From Acidobacteria bacterium UBA2994 (GTDB taxonomy: Bacteria > Acidobacteriota > Vicinamibacteria > Vicinamibacterales > UBA8438): DNA of 64,000 bases. The DNA lies in contig DEAA01000013.1 in NCBI GenBank assembly GCA_002346545.1, positions 45,181-109,180 on the forward strand, in the 5' to 3' direction. Shown piece by piece: positions 26,074 through 34,273 of this stretch. The notes below the pieces were generated by a model that had not been told where the DNA came from, ran no database searches, and saw only the letters and a program-made list of their open reading frames with translations. Both the position numbers and the translations under genes were made by a program. How positions within the stretch are numbered: position 1 is the first letter of the stretch; the number at the start of each line of letters is the position of its first letter.

Positions 26074-26979
26074 GTGTCTGCCGAACGTCCCTACCTGAGT
26101 TTGCCTGACGCCCTGCTGCTGCTTGTTGTCATCATCTGGGGCAGCAACTTCTCGGTCGTCAAGGTCGCTCTCGAGTCAATGCCCCCGCTGGGGTTCAGTG
26201 CCATTCGCTTGGTCATCGCGGCCACGGTTCTGCTGGTAGTGTCGCGTCGGGCGGGGTTCAGGATGCCGGCGGCCGCCGATTGGCGGCGCCTGCTGGCGCT
26301 TGGCCTCGCCGGTCACTGCGCTTATCAGCTGACGTTCGTCTCTGGACTGGCGCGCACCAGCGTCACCAACAGCTCGCTCATCGCCGGCTGTTTGCCAGTG
26401 ACTGTGCTCCTGCTCAACGCCGCGAGCCGAGACCGCGAGCCGGTGGGCTGGTTGCAGTGGGTGGGTGTGGGTCTGGCGTTCATCGGCCTCTATCTGGTCG
26501 TGGGCGCCGGCGCCGAACTCTCGCTGGATAGTCTCGAGGGTGACTTACTGGTGATGGCGTCAGTATGGTGCTGGGGCTGGTATACCGTCGGATCCCGAGA
26601 ACTGCTCGAACGCTACAGTCCCTTACAGGTCACCACCTGCACGATGCTGATCGGGACCCTGGGGTTTCTGCCCTTCGGCGTGCCGTCTCTGCTAGCGACT
26701 GACTGGACCGGCGTGGGCGTCTGGGCTTGGGTGGGGCTCGTCGCCTCAGGCGTGCTGGCGATTTCGTTGGGCCACGTGCTCTGGTACGTGGGCGTCCAGC
26801 GACTGGGTGGCGCCCGTACGGCGCTCTATTCCAATCTAATTCCCGTGGTGGCAATCGGCGTCGCCGCCCTGACCCTGCGCGAGCCAATCGGGACCGCGAA
26901 GGTCGTGGGGGCCGCGCTAGTGCTGGTGGCTCTGGCCTTGACTCGGTCGGAGCGCCAGCCGGCGCCGCGCCAGAGCTAG
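26074..26979 (+). CDS. EamA/DMT family transporter
   Basis: The protein has 301 residues. The start at GTG 26074 is preferred to a TTG inside the terminator T-run. Ten membrane helices form two EamA repeats. The first repeat has VIIWGSNFSVVKVALESMPP, and the second has LMASVWCWGWYTVGSR-type sequence (LLVMASVWCWGWYTVGS) with a long C-terminal helix ending in a basic tail. The family exports amino acids, purines or other metabolites. The start immediately follows a terminator, so it needs its own promoter, which I did not find. Confidence 0.85.
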   Translation: MSAERPYLSLPDALLLLVVIIWGSNFSVVKVALESMPPLGFSAIRLVIAATVLLVVSRRAGFRMPAAADWRRLLALGLAGHCAYQLTFVSGLARTSVTNSSLIAGCLPVTVLLLNAASRDREPVGWLQWVGVGLAFIGLYLVVGAGAELSLDSLEGDLLVMASVWCWGWYTVGSRELLERYSPLQVTTCTMLIGTLGFLPFGVPSLLATDWTGVGVWAWVGLVASGVLAISLGHVLWYVGVQRLGGARTALYSNLIPVVAIGVAALTLREPIGTAKVVGAALVLVALALTRSERQPAPRQS

Positions 26980-27135
26980 ACGCCACGGTGGTGTGTCCCA
27001 GCACCCACACTACGGTCATCGCGACGGTTCGTTCTCGAGCTGATGTCTGGTTAGCCCAGGCTGAGCCAAAAGGTGTCGGTCGGTGCTACCATTACCTGAT
27101 CGGTTCCATTCGAGATTGTCGAACGGGGGTAGAGG

Positions 27136-28125
27136 ATGCGTGGTCGATTCGGAGCAGGGATGTGCGTACTGGGGCTCATCGGAGTGATGGCCACCTCGGC
27201 TCAGGCTCAGTCGGACGCGGTACAGCGGACGCCGCACGGCGATCCGGACATTTCTGGCATGTTCACGTTCCGCACCATCACACCGTTGGAGCGTCCGTCG
27301 CAGTTCGCCGACCAGGAAACGCTCGACGCGGAAACAGCCGCGGCGTTCGAGGCATCTGAGCGGACCAGGCAGAATCGCGACCTGTTCGACCCCGAGAGCG
27401 GGGCGCCGAGCGCCGGCTATCAGTCTCGCGCCGAGGGCGGCGTGCTGTCCTACAACGAGTTCTGGTACGAGCGGGGTATTGAGCTCACTAGTGACAAGCG
27501 GACTTCGCTGATTACCGATCCGGCCGAAGGCCGCTTGCCCTGGAAGGAAGAAGCACGGGAGGCCCGTGCGGTCCGCCGGCTCAACCTCCGGAACGGCTTC
27601 GCGGATCACTACACCGACCGCAGCCTGGCCGACCGCTGTTTACTGGGCTTCAATTCGGGACCGCCGATGACGTCTGGCGCCTATAACAACAACGTGTTGA
27701 TCGTGCAGACGCCGGGTTACGTCACCATCTTCAATGAGATGGTGCACAACGTTCGGATCATCCCGCTGGACGGCAGTGAGCACGGAGGCGTTCGTCAGTG
27801 GGTGGGCGATTCCCGCGGGTACTGGGATGGTGACACTCTGGTGATCGAGACGATCAACTTCCGGGGCGAGACCGCGGCTCGAGGGTCGAGCGCGGACACG
27901 CACCTAATCGAGCGGTTCCGCCGTCTGGATCTGGACACGGTGGCCTACGAGTTTACGTTCACGGACGAGAACAACTTCACCCGTCCCTGGACCGCCTTGA
28001 TGCCGCTGCGGCGCACCGAGGGGCCGTTGTTCGAGTACGCCTGCCACGAGGGCAACATCGGGATGCACGGCATCATGGCCGGCGCCCGCCAGCTCAATAC
28101 TCAGAAGGTCGAGAGCATCCGCTAG
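27136..28125 (+). CDS. Secreted hypothetical protein, third member of the family
   Basis: A 329-residue protein with a signal peptide ending near AQAQS. It carries the family blocks RTPHGDPDISGMFTFRTITP, YNEFWYERG, DRCLLGFNSGPP, GYWDGDTLVIETINF and FEYACHEGNIGMHGIMAGA. Two cysteines stand at equivalent places to the 24346 protein. It is alone on its transcript, with a strong hairpin just after the stop. Function unknown. The C-terminal block shared with 24346 is longer than with 23476, so these two are the closer pair. Confidence 0.78.
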   Translation: MRGRFGAGMCVLGLIGVMATSAQAQSDAVQRTPHGDPDISGMFTFRTITPLERPSQFADQETLDAETAAAFEASERTRQNRDLFDPESGAPSAGYQSRAEGGVLSYNEFWYERGIELTSDKRTSLITDPAEGRLPWKEEAREARAVRRLNLRNGFADHYTDRSLADRCLLGFNSGPPMTSGAYNNNVLIVQTPGYVTIFNEMVHNVRIIPLDGSEHGGVRQWVGDSRGYWDGDTLVIETINFRGETAARGSSADTHLIERFRRLDLDTVAYEFTFTDENNFTRPWTALMPLRRTEGPLFEYACHEGNIGMHGIMAGARQLNTQKVESIR

Positions 28126-28137
28126 TTCCAGGGAGAT

Positions 28138-28164
28138 GCCCCGGCTGCCGCTGGCAGCCGGGGC
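28138..28164 (+). terminator. Strong hairpin after the third family member
   Basis: A perfect 12-pair stem with a three-base loop lies 13 bases after the stop at 28125. There is no T-run, so this may stabilise the message 3' end rather than terminate it. Confidence 0.5.
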
Positions 28165-28191
28165 GCCCGCTTCCGAGAACGCTGGTCGTTC

Positions 28192-29355
28192 ATGGACTGG
28201 TCCTCTTTCTCGGATTTCCTTCGCGTCCGTTCGGACGAGCTGCTCACTACAGACTTTGACCAGATCCGATTCGGGGATATCGGTCTGTCCTATCTCCTCG
28301 CGCTGGCAGTCGCCGCCGTGATCGGGGTGACGTTGCTTAGGCTCTGGGCGACCAAGCGCCGCCATTCGCGCGAGCACTCCGGGCACCAGATCGCACCACG
28401 GCACCAGCGCGGGATTTGGGGCAAGACGTTCTACAACCTGCCGAAGGTGCTGCTCGGGCTGTCACTGGCGACCTTGCTCGTGGCGATGGCCGACCCCTAC
28501 CTGACTGCCACCGAGGAGGTGTCCGGTGACATGGAGTCCCGGGTCCGGATCGACTTGGTCGACACGTCGCTTTCGATGGCCTGGGAACTGCCTGGCACGG
28601 GACGGTCTCGGGCGGAGGTGGCCCGCCAGGCTCACCTCCAGTTCCTAGAGATGCGTCAGGACAAGAACGACCGGGTCTCGTTGTGGCTGTTCTCGTCCTA
28701 TCCGTACATGGTCGATGACTTTGTCATCGACGACGAGCTGTATTTCTTTCAGGTGATGGACGCCCCGTTTGCCATCGTGCGGATTCTGGCCGCGCAGTCG
28801 GGTACCCCCATCGACCAGCAGTTCGTGCCGGACGACAAGGTGCGGATCATTGAAAGCGAGGGCAACACCAACATCGTGCGCGCGCTGCAGTCGGTGTTGC
28901 GTCACTTCGACCAGGACGCGGCGGTGATTGCCAATGGAACGCTCCCGGCGCGGGCCCTGCTCATAGTGACCGACGCCGATGTCGACGAGATTCCCGAGGC
29001 TGAATTCATCGAATTGAACAAGCGGAATATCGTGCCCTACATGATCTTCATCAATGCCCAGGAGCCGGCGTCGGCCACGGCTCGGTCTGGCCTGTCTCAG
29101 CAGGTAGGCAATAGCCAGGCGTTGATCGAGATGATTCGGGCCTTCGGGGGCGACTATTTCGACGTGACCGACGCCGACAGCCTGGCTCGCGCCTACGAGG
29201 CAATCGACGAAGCCGAGACCGTGTCGGTGGAGCTTTCACACCGCGCGGTTCGGGTGCCGATCTATGGCCGGTTCCTGTTGATCAGCATGGCCTTGCTCAT
29301 GGTGGGGATCCCGGCAGGTTTCGTGGCCGAGCTGATGTGGGGGACACACCCGTAG
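28192..29355 (+). CDS. Membrane-anchored VWA-domain protein (BatA-like)
   Basis: This 387-residue protein has membrane segments near residues 32-52, 85-101 and 362-382. Between them is a VWA domain beginning DLVDTSLSMAW at 121-131, with the intact metal site DTSLS at 124-128. Later strands carry RALLIVTDADVDE and a metal-coordinating Asp in TDADV. BatA and YieN-type proteins have this plan and work with MoxR ATPases in envelope or metal-centre assembly. Neither a MoxR gene nor a BatB or BatD neighbour is seen here, so the partner must be elsewhere or the role differs. The C-terminus ends with a TM helix and a short tail. Confidence 0.72.
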   Translation: MDWSSFSDFLRVRSDELLTTDFDQIRFGDIGLSYLLALAVAAVIGVTLLRLWATKRRHSREHSGHQIAPRHQRGIWGKTFYNLPKVLLGLSLATLLVAMADPYLTATEEVSGDMESRVRIDLVDTSLSMAWELPGTGRSRAEVARQAHLQFLEMRQDKNDRVSLWLFSSYPYMVDDFVIDDELYFFQVMDAPFAIVRILAAQSGTPIDQQFVPDDKVRIIESEGNTNIVRALQSVLRHFDQDAAVIANGTLPARALLIVTDADVDEIPEAEFIELNKRNIVPYMIFINAQEPASATARSGLSQQVGNSQALIEMIRAFGGDYFDVTDADSLARAYEAIDEAETVSVELSHRAVRVPIYGRFLLISMALLMVGIPAGFVAELMWGTHP

Positions 29356-29470
29356 GGGCGCGGGCGACTTCCCTTCACACCCGGCTTCAGGACGGTGCTC
29401 GGGTGTGTTTAGGCGTGAGGGCGAGACACGCGCCAGCCATAGCTCGAATTGAGCGCTTGTAGCCCTCGTG

Positions 29471-29503
29471 AAGCGGCGGGCCGGAAGCACCGACCCGCCG
29501 CTT
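29471..29503. terminator. Hairpin between convergent genes
   Basis: AAGCGGCGGG pairs with CCCGCCGCTT (10-pair stem, 13-base loop) between the VWA gene end at 29355 and the SGNH gene end at 29509. The T-run is weak on either side. Confidence 0.45.
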
Positions 29504-29508
29504 ATTCC

Positions 29509-30213
29509 TTACTGTCCGCTTGCCTTCGGCATTTCGAACTGGGCTTCGTGCTGCATCAAAACGTTCTTGATGGTCTTGGCCCAGATCATGTTGCCCTTAT
29601 CGTTCAGGTGCAGGCCGTCATCCACGAAGACGTCGTCCATCACCGTGCCGTCCGCATTGAGGAACGGGGTGGCGACGTCGATGAAGAACAGCCGCTCGTC
29701 GCTGGCGGCAATCTTCTTGTAGAGCGCGGTGGTCTCCTGGGCCTTGTCCCAGGCGTTGACGCGGGCCAGGCTCGGCTTCACCGACAGGAGGTAGACGCGG
29801 GTGTCTGGCGACGCGGCGTGGATCTTGGCGACGACCTGCTTGGCCTGTCCAGCGATCGTCATCGGGTCGACGCCGTAGAAGGTATCGTTGTCGCCCTCGT
29901 AGATGACGACGGCCCGTGGGGCATATGGTTTCACCAGCCGGTCGACATAGTGCAGCACGTCGGCCATCGTGCTCCCGCCGAACCCGCGCGGTACCACGGT
30001 CAGCGGTTCGAGGTCGGCTTCCATCGTTCTCCACCTGGCGAAGCTCGAGCTGCCGGTCAGCACGATGGCGCCCTGCGGGCGGTTGGGCGCGTCGGCATCG
30101 AACGCGTCGATGTCCTGGGCCCAGCGTGACGGGTCGCTCTGTGCGCTTGCCGATGGGACAAGACCGACGAATAGCAGCGCGACGGTGAGCAAAGCTGCGG
30201 TGCGGAGCTTCAT
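29509..30213 (-). CDS. Secreted GDSL/SGNH-type hydrolase
   Basis: The protein has 234 residues. The ATG complementary to 30211-30213 has GGAGG upstream, and the signal peptide ends near ASAQS. SGNH blocks are GSSSF (Ser nucleophile), GFGGS (oxyanion Gly), EGDNDTFYG (Asn) and DGLHLND (Asp-His pair). The first block has GSSS instead of GDSL, a common variant. The family hydrolyses esters or acetyl groups on carbohydrates. The preceding in-frame sequence up to 30447 is non-coding in look and is left out. Confidence 0.88.
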   Translation of the reverse strand: MKLRTAALLTVALLFVGLVPSASAQSDPSRWAQDIDAFDADAPNRPQGAIVLTGSSSFARWRTMEADLEPLTVVPRGFGGSTMADVLHYVDRLVKPYAPRAVVIYEGDNDTFYGVDPMTIAGQAKQVVAKIHAASPDTRVYLLSVKPSLARVNAWDKAQETTALYKKIAASDERLFFIDVATPFLNADGTVMDDVFVDDGLHLNDKGNMIWAKTIKNVLMQHEAQFEMPKASGQ

Positions 30214-30292
30214 GTTGTTCCTCCAGGGTCCCCGAAGACCGGTATTGAGTCGATATTCCATTATAGGCACGAAGGCGGTGTCTGACCCGCCG

Positions 30293-31699
30293 CTAGTAGT
30301 CTTCCGCAGCAAGGGAGTAGCGGACGACCTCCTCGTCATTGCGTACGATGATGTGCTTGTTGGCGTAGGCCGGGTGCGCCCATACGACCAGCCGGTCGCT
30401 GTAGCCGTGACGGGCGCGCCGCGCGGTGCCGACCCGTGAACCGCCATAGCCCGAGTTCGATGTTGGGGCGATCAGGTGGATGCGGTCGTACTCGACGAAC
30501 CCGTCCGGGTTGAACTGCACGATCATCAGCTCGCCGTTCTCGTTATAGACGAAGTAGCGATCTTCATGCTGCACGAAGTAGGCCGTGCCCCATCGCTCAC
30601 GATTGGTCAGGCCATCGGCTTCCCAGACCCGCTCGCCTGATTCGGCGAGGAGTCCCCGCACCTGTCCATGGCTGCCGATGCCGTAGATATAGTCTCCGAC
30701 CACCAACGGCGTGGTCATGATGGTGTGGAGACCGCCTTCCTCCGCGATCTCGACCCCGTCGTCGTCGAGGACACGGCTACTGGAGCCTTTCCAGAGGGGG
30801 ATGGCCCCGGGGCGATCGAGATCGAGGCGCATCATCATTGAGCCGCTGTAGAAGCCGGACACGAACAGATATGACCCGCTCCGTACCGCGTCGGCGATGG
30901 TCAGGTTGGCGCGTCCTTCGAACGGCTCTTCCCAGTAGAGCTCGCCCGTTTGCGGGTCGAGCGCGGCTAGGCCGCGCGGGTGCCAGACGATCAGCTGGCG
31001 AACACCGCCCGCCTCGATGATGTTTGGCTGGTGGTAGCCCATCTCGGTCCGGCTCTCGATGGCGCGCCAGACCTCCTGACCGGTCCGTTTGTCGAACGCC
31101 ATCACCAGACCGTCTGGTTCACCGCCCACCACGAAGATGGCGAGGTCGCCATCCACGAGAGCGGCGCTCGATGTGCCCCAGATCGGGATGTTGGTGTCGT
31201 ACTCGGCGACGGTGTCTTTCTCCCAGATGACGGCGCCGGTTTCCACGTCGAAGCAGAAGATGCGGCCGGTCGAGCCGGTGATGTAGACGCGATCGCCATC
31301 GACTGTGGGCGTCGCCCGCGGCCCAGTGGCGTAGGTGAACATCAACATCCGATAGGTGGTGGCCCACTCGTGGCGCCAGAGCTCTTGGCCAGTTTCTTCG
31401 TCGAGCACTAGCAGCCGCTCGGTGCCGTCCATGGTCCGCGGTTCGGTCTCGACGTAGTCCAAGACGAAGACGCGCCCGTCGGCGACGGCTGGGCCGGAGT
31501 AGCCAGCCCGCACCGGGACTCGCCAGGTCTCCTTAAGTCCGTTTTCGGGGAACTGCTCGAGGATGCCGGTCTCGGTCCACAGACCAAGCCGCTCTTCTCC
31601 CCGCCACTGCGGCCAATCCTTGGCAGAGATCAAGTCACCCGCTGTAACCGCAAGCAGCGACGTGGCCACGATGACGCCGACGAGGTGCCGTGGTCGCAT
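30293..31699 (-). CDS. Secreted PQQ-like beta-propeller protein
   Basis: This is a 468-residue protein with a signal peptide and then DWPQWRGEERLG, a typical start of the PQQ-binding-like propeller family in Planctomycetes and Acidobacteriota. Blade repeats include LLVLDEETGQELWRHEW, FCFDVETGAVIWEK, AFDKRTGQEVWRA and ALDPQTGELYWEEP. No Cys-Cys PQQ site or cytochrome motif is visible, so it may be a non-catalytic propeller. It is 79 bases from the SGNH gene and six bases from the cupin gene upstream, so the three are probably one operon. Confidence 0.85.
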   Translation of the reverse strand: MRPRHLVGVIVATSLLAVTAGDLISAKDWPQWRGEERLGLWTETGILEQFPENGLKETWRVPVRAGYSGPAVADGRVFVLDYVETEPRTMDGTERLLVLDEETGQELWRHEWATTYRMLMFTYATGPRATPTVDGDRVYITGSTGRIFCFDVETGAVIWEKDTVAEYDTNIPIWGTSSAALVDGDLAIFVVGGEPDGLVMAFDKRTGQEVWRAIESRTEMGYHQPNIIEAGGVRQLIVWHPRGLAALDPQTGELYWEEPFEGRANLTIADAVRSGSYLFVSGFYSGSMMMRLDLDRPGAIPLWKGSSSRVLDDDGVEIAEEGGLHTIMTTPLVVGDYIYGIGSHGQVRGLLAESGERVWEADGLTNRERWGTAYFVQHEDRYFVYNENGELMIVQFNPDGFVEYDRIHLIAPTSNSGYGGSRVGTARRARHGYSDRLVVWAHPAYANKHIIVRNDEEVVRYSLAAEDY

Positions 31700-31705
31700 G
31701 ATGTT

Positions 31706-32122
31706 CTACCGTCCGAGGTAGTCGTTGTCGCTGACCGGGCCTTCCCAGTTGGTTTGGCCGCTGCTGAAGGTGAGCTGCACCAGCCGCTCGTCTGCTGCCG
31801 CGCCGTGCCAGTGCACCACCCCGGCCGGGGTGTAGATGGGCACGCCGATTTCGAGCGCCACCACCGCTTCGCCGCGTCGCTGGGTTCGCCCCGAGCCGCT
31901 CTCGGCCATGATGATCTGGAAGTTGCCGTGGCTATGCCAATTCGATCGGGCGCCGGGCTGGAACGTCAGCCGTGAGGGGCGCACGTCGACGTCGCCGCGT
32001 GTCGGCGCGCCACCAACGAAGTTGGCCTGGCTGAGCTGTCCCATCGAGGGCGCCGCGGTGACGACCAGCAGGCAGAGGAGGCCTGAGGTCACAGCCAAGG
32101 CAATGCGTCCGTGGGTCTTCAT
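31706..32122 (-). CDS. Secreted cupin-domain protein
   Basis: A 138-residue protein with a signal peptide ending near SMGQL. One cupin barrel is visible, with metal ligands in WHSHGNFQII and VHWHGAAAD plus a Glu-rich strand. It may bind Mn, Fe or Ni and act as a periplasmic oxygenase or isomerase, but many such proteins have unknown functions. It begins the minus-strand unit containing the propeller and SGNH genes. Confidence 0.82.
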   Translation of the reverse strand: MKTHGRIALAVTSGLLCLLVVTAAPSMGQLSQANFVGGAPTRGDVDVRPSRLTFQPGARSNWHSHGNFQIIMAESGSGRTQRRGEAVVALEIGVPIYTPAGVVHWHGAAADERLVQLTFSSGQTNWEGPVSDNDYLGR

Positions 32123-32226
32123 CCTGTCTCCCGTCTCAGTGTAGATGTCGCGGCCATCGTAGCGCCGGTCGGACTCCGGGGCAATGTCTCAGTGGTATCC
32201 TCGACCAACCGCGAAAGGAGCTTCGT

Positions 32227-33126
32227 ATGGCACGCACACGCATCCTCGCCGCGTTGGTCACGGTCGGCCTGCTGTCGGTTGGCGCGGCCGCCTGGCAGCC
32301 GAGTCAGGGCGCCATCGACGGCGCCACGATCGAACAGGTCAAGGGTAACCTCTACGTGATCAAGGGCAACACGCCGGTCGATCGGTCGGTGTTCAGCGGC
32401 GGGAACGTCGGGGTCTTCGTGATGGACCGCGGCGTAGCCGTGGTCGACACCAAGTTGCCTGGATGGGGGCCGACGCTCCTCGAACGGATTCGTGAGGTCA
32501 CCAACAAGCCGGTAGTTACGATTATCAATACCCACACGCATGGCGACCATGTGGGCAGTAACGATGGCTTCCCCGACTCGGTCAATATCGTGGCTCATGC
32601 CAATACCAAGGCGAACATGGAGCGGATGGAGAACTTCCAGGGGGACGGCGCGGCGTTCCTGCCGGATCAGGTTTACGAGGACCGCCTAACCCTCGGCTCC
32701 GGGGCCGACCAGATGGACCTCTACTATTTCGGCGTGGGGCACACTAGTGGCGACACCTTTATCGTGTATCCGGCGCTCGGCGTGATGCAGACCGGCGACA
32801 TGTTCCCGTGGCGTGACGCGCCGTTCCTCGACGTCAACAATGGCGGCAGCGGTGTCGCACTGCCAGAGACGTTGGGCCGAGCGGTCGACACCATCGACGG
32901 TGTGGACACCGTCGTCCCTGGACACATCCCGGTCACCACTTGGGAGAGCTTGCAGGAGTTTCAGCGCTTCACCGCCGATCTGCTGGCCGCCGTGCGGCAG
33001 GCCAAACAGAACGGTCAGACCGCCGACCAGGCGGTTGTGGGAGTGGACCTGTCGTCGCGCTATCCCGAATACAACTCAACCCGGGTCGAGGCAGCGATCC
33101 GCGTGATCTACGACGAGTTGCCTTGA
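32227..33126 (+). CDS. Secreted MBL-fold metallo-hydrolase
   Basis: A 299-residue protein preceded by AAAGGAGC, with a signal peptide of about 20 residues. The full metallo-beta-lactamase set is visible: NTHTHGDHVGSN (HxHxDH), GVGHTSGDT, QTGD and PGHIP. The core resembles subclass B3 or quorum-quenching-like hydrolases. The substrate is unknown. It is divergent from the cupin gene. Confidence 0.9.
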   Translation: MARTRILAALVTVGLLSVGAAAWQPSQGAIDGATIEQVKGNLYVIKGNTPVDRSVFSGGNVGVFVMDRGVAVVDTKLPGWGPTLLERIREVTNKPVVTIINTHTHGDHVGSNDGFPDSVNIVAHANTKANMERMENFQGDGAAFLPDQVYEDRLTLGSGADQMDLYYFGVGHTSGDTFIVYPALGVMQTGDMFPWRDAPFLDVNNGGSGVALPETLGRAVDTIDGVDTVVPGHIPVTTWESLQEFQRFTADLLAAVRQAKQNGQTADQAVVGVDLSSRYPEYNSTRVEAAIRVIYDELP

Positions 33127-33201
33127 GAACGACGGCTATAGTACGAATCGACGTCCGTTGCTTCGGCGCGATGGTGGACCGGTAGCGCCGCCAGGTTTTT
33201 C

Positions 33202-34236
33202 CTACGGTCCGGGGATGACGCCCTCGGTTGACAGGTGGATCCGGTAAAGACCAGTGCTGGCGGTCATGAAGAGGGTGCTTCCGTCGCCGCCCCAGGCGAC
33301 GTTGGCCGTGACCTCACCCGGCTTGATCGTCCCGAGATGTGTGCCGTCGGGCGTGATTACCCACACCCCGCCAGGTCCGGTGGCGAACAGGTTCCCGTTC
33401 ACGTCCACTTTTAGACCATCGGCAGCCCCAGGTTCGGTCTGGTCGTTGATGTCGTAGAGCACTCGAGCATTCGACGTGCCGGAGTCGTCGATGTCGTAGG
33501 CCATCCAGACCTTATTCTCGGTATCAGAGTTCGCGACGTAGAGGATCGTCTCGTCCGGCGAGAGCGCGATGCCATTTGGCCGGGTCTGGTCCTCGACCAG
33601 CAGCTCGAGCTCGCCGTCGGCCGCAAGCCGGTAGACGCCGTTGAAGCCACGCCACTCGGGCGACTCTTCGAGCCCCTCAAGGCCGTAGGGCGGATCGGTG
33701 AAATAGAGCGACCCGTCTGAGGCGAACACGGCGTCGTTCGGGCTGTTCAGTTGGCCACCTTCGTAGGCCTCGACCACCACACTGCGCGACCCGTTGTCCT
33801 CCAGCCGTGAGATCCGGCGGTAGCCGTGCTCGCAGAGGATGAGGTTGCCGTCGGCGTCCATTGTCAGTCCGTTCGAGCTGACCGACCGTTTCCCGGTGCG
33901 GTCGCCCTCGAACACCGGATTGATGAACTCGCTGGCCCCGGCCGCTTCGCTCCACTGATGGATGTGGTTCTCGCGGACGTCAGAGAACAGCAGCCGGTTA
34001 TTCTGGCGGTCCCAAACCGGTCCTTCAGTGAAGGTGTAGCCGTCGCTCAGTTTCTCGATGACCGCGTTGGCTGGGACGAGCGCGTCGAAGCGCGGGTCGA
34101 GTCGCACGATCTCGCCGATCGCAGGTGCTTCCGCCGGCGTTGTCTCCTCGGCCGGTGCCTCTGGGGCACTTCCTCCACAACCGCTGATAACGACTCCGGA
34201 AACGATGACGCTCAATACTCGATAGCTCTGTTTCAT
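33202..34236 (-). CDS. SMP-30/gluconolactonase-like lipoprotein
   Basis: This 344-residue protein has a lipobox VISGC at residues 16-20, followed by an acidic Ala-Pro-Glu linker, so it is anchored to a membrane by lipid. The body is a six-bladed SMP-30 propeller with GLTMDADGNLILCEHG, SPNDAVFASDGSLYFTDPPYG, PNGIALSPDETILYVANSDT and GLKVDVNGNLFATGPGG. The Asn and Asp residues that hold the metal are in the usual places. Relatives hydrolyse sugar lactones. It is the second gene of the pair with the PQQ dehydrogenase at 34274. Confidence 0.9.
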   Translation of the reverse strand: MKQSYRVLSVIVSGVVISGCGGSAPEAPAEETTPAEAPAIGEIVRLDPRFDALVPANAVIEKLSDGYTFTEGPVWDRQNNRLLFSDVRENHIHQWSEAAGASEFINPVFEGDRTGKRSVSSNGLTMDADGNLILCEHGYRRISRLEDNGSRSVVVEAYEGGQLNSPNDAVFASDGSLYFTDPPYGLEGLEESPEWRGFNGVYRLAADGELELLVEDQTRPNGIALSPDETILYVANSDTENKVWMAYDIDDSGTSNARVLYDINDQTEPGAADGLKVDVNGNLFATGPGGVWVITPDGTHLGTIKPGEVTANVAWGGDGSTLFMTASTGLYRIHLSTEGVIPGP

Positions 34237-34273
34237 GGTTCTTCTACTTCGTTCAGGTGGTCGCTAGCGAATG

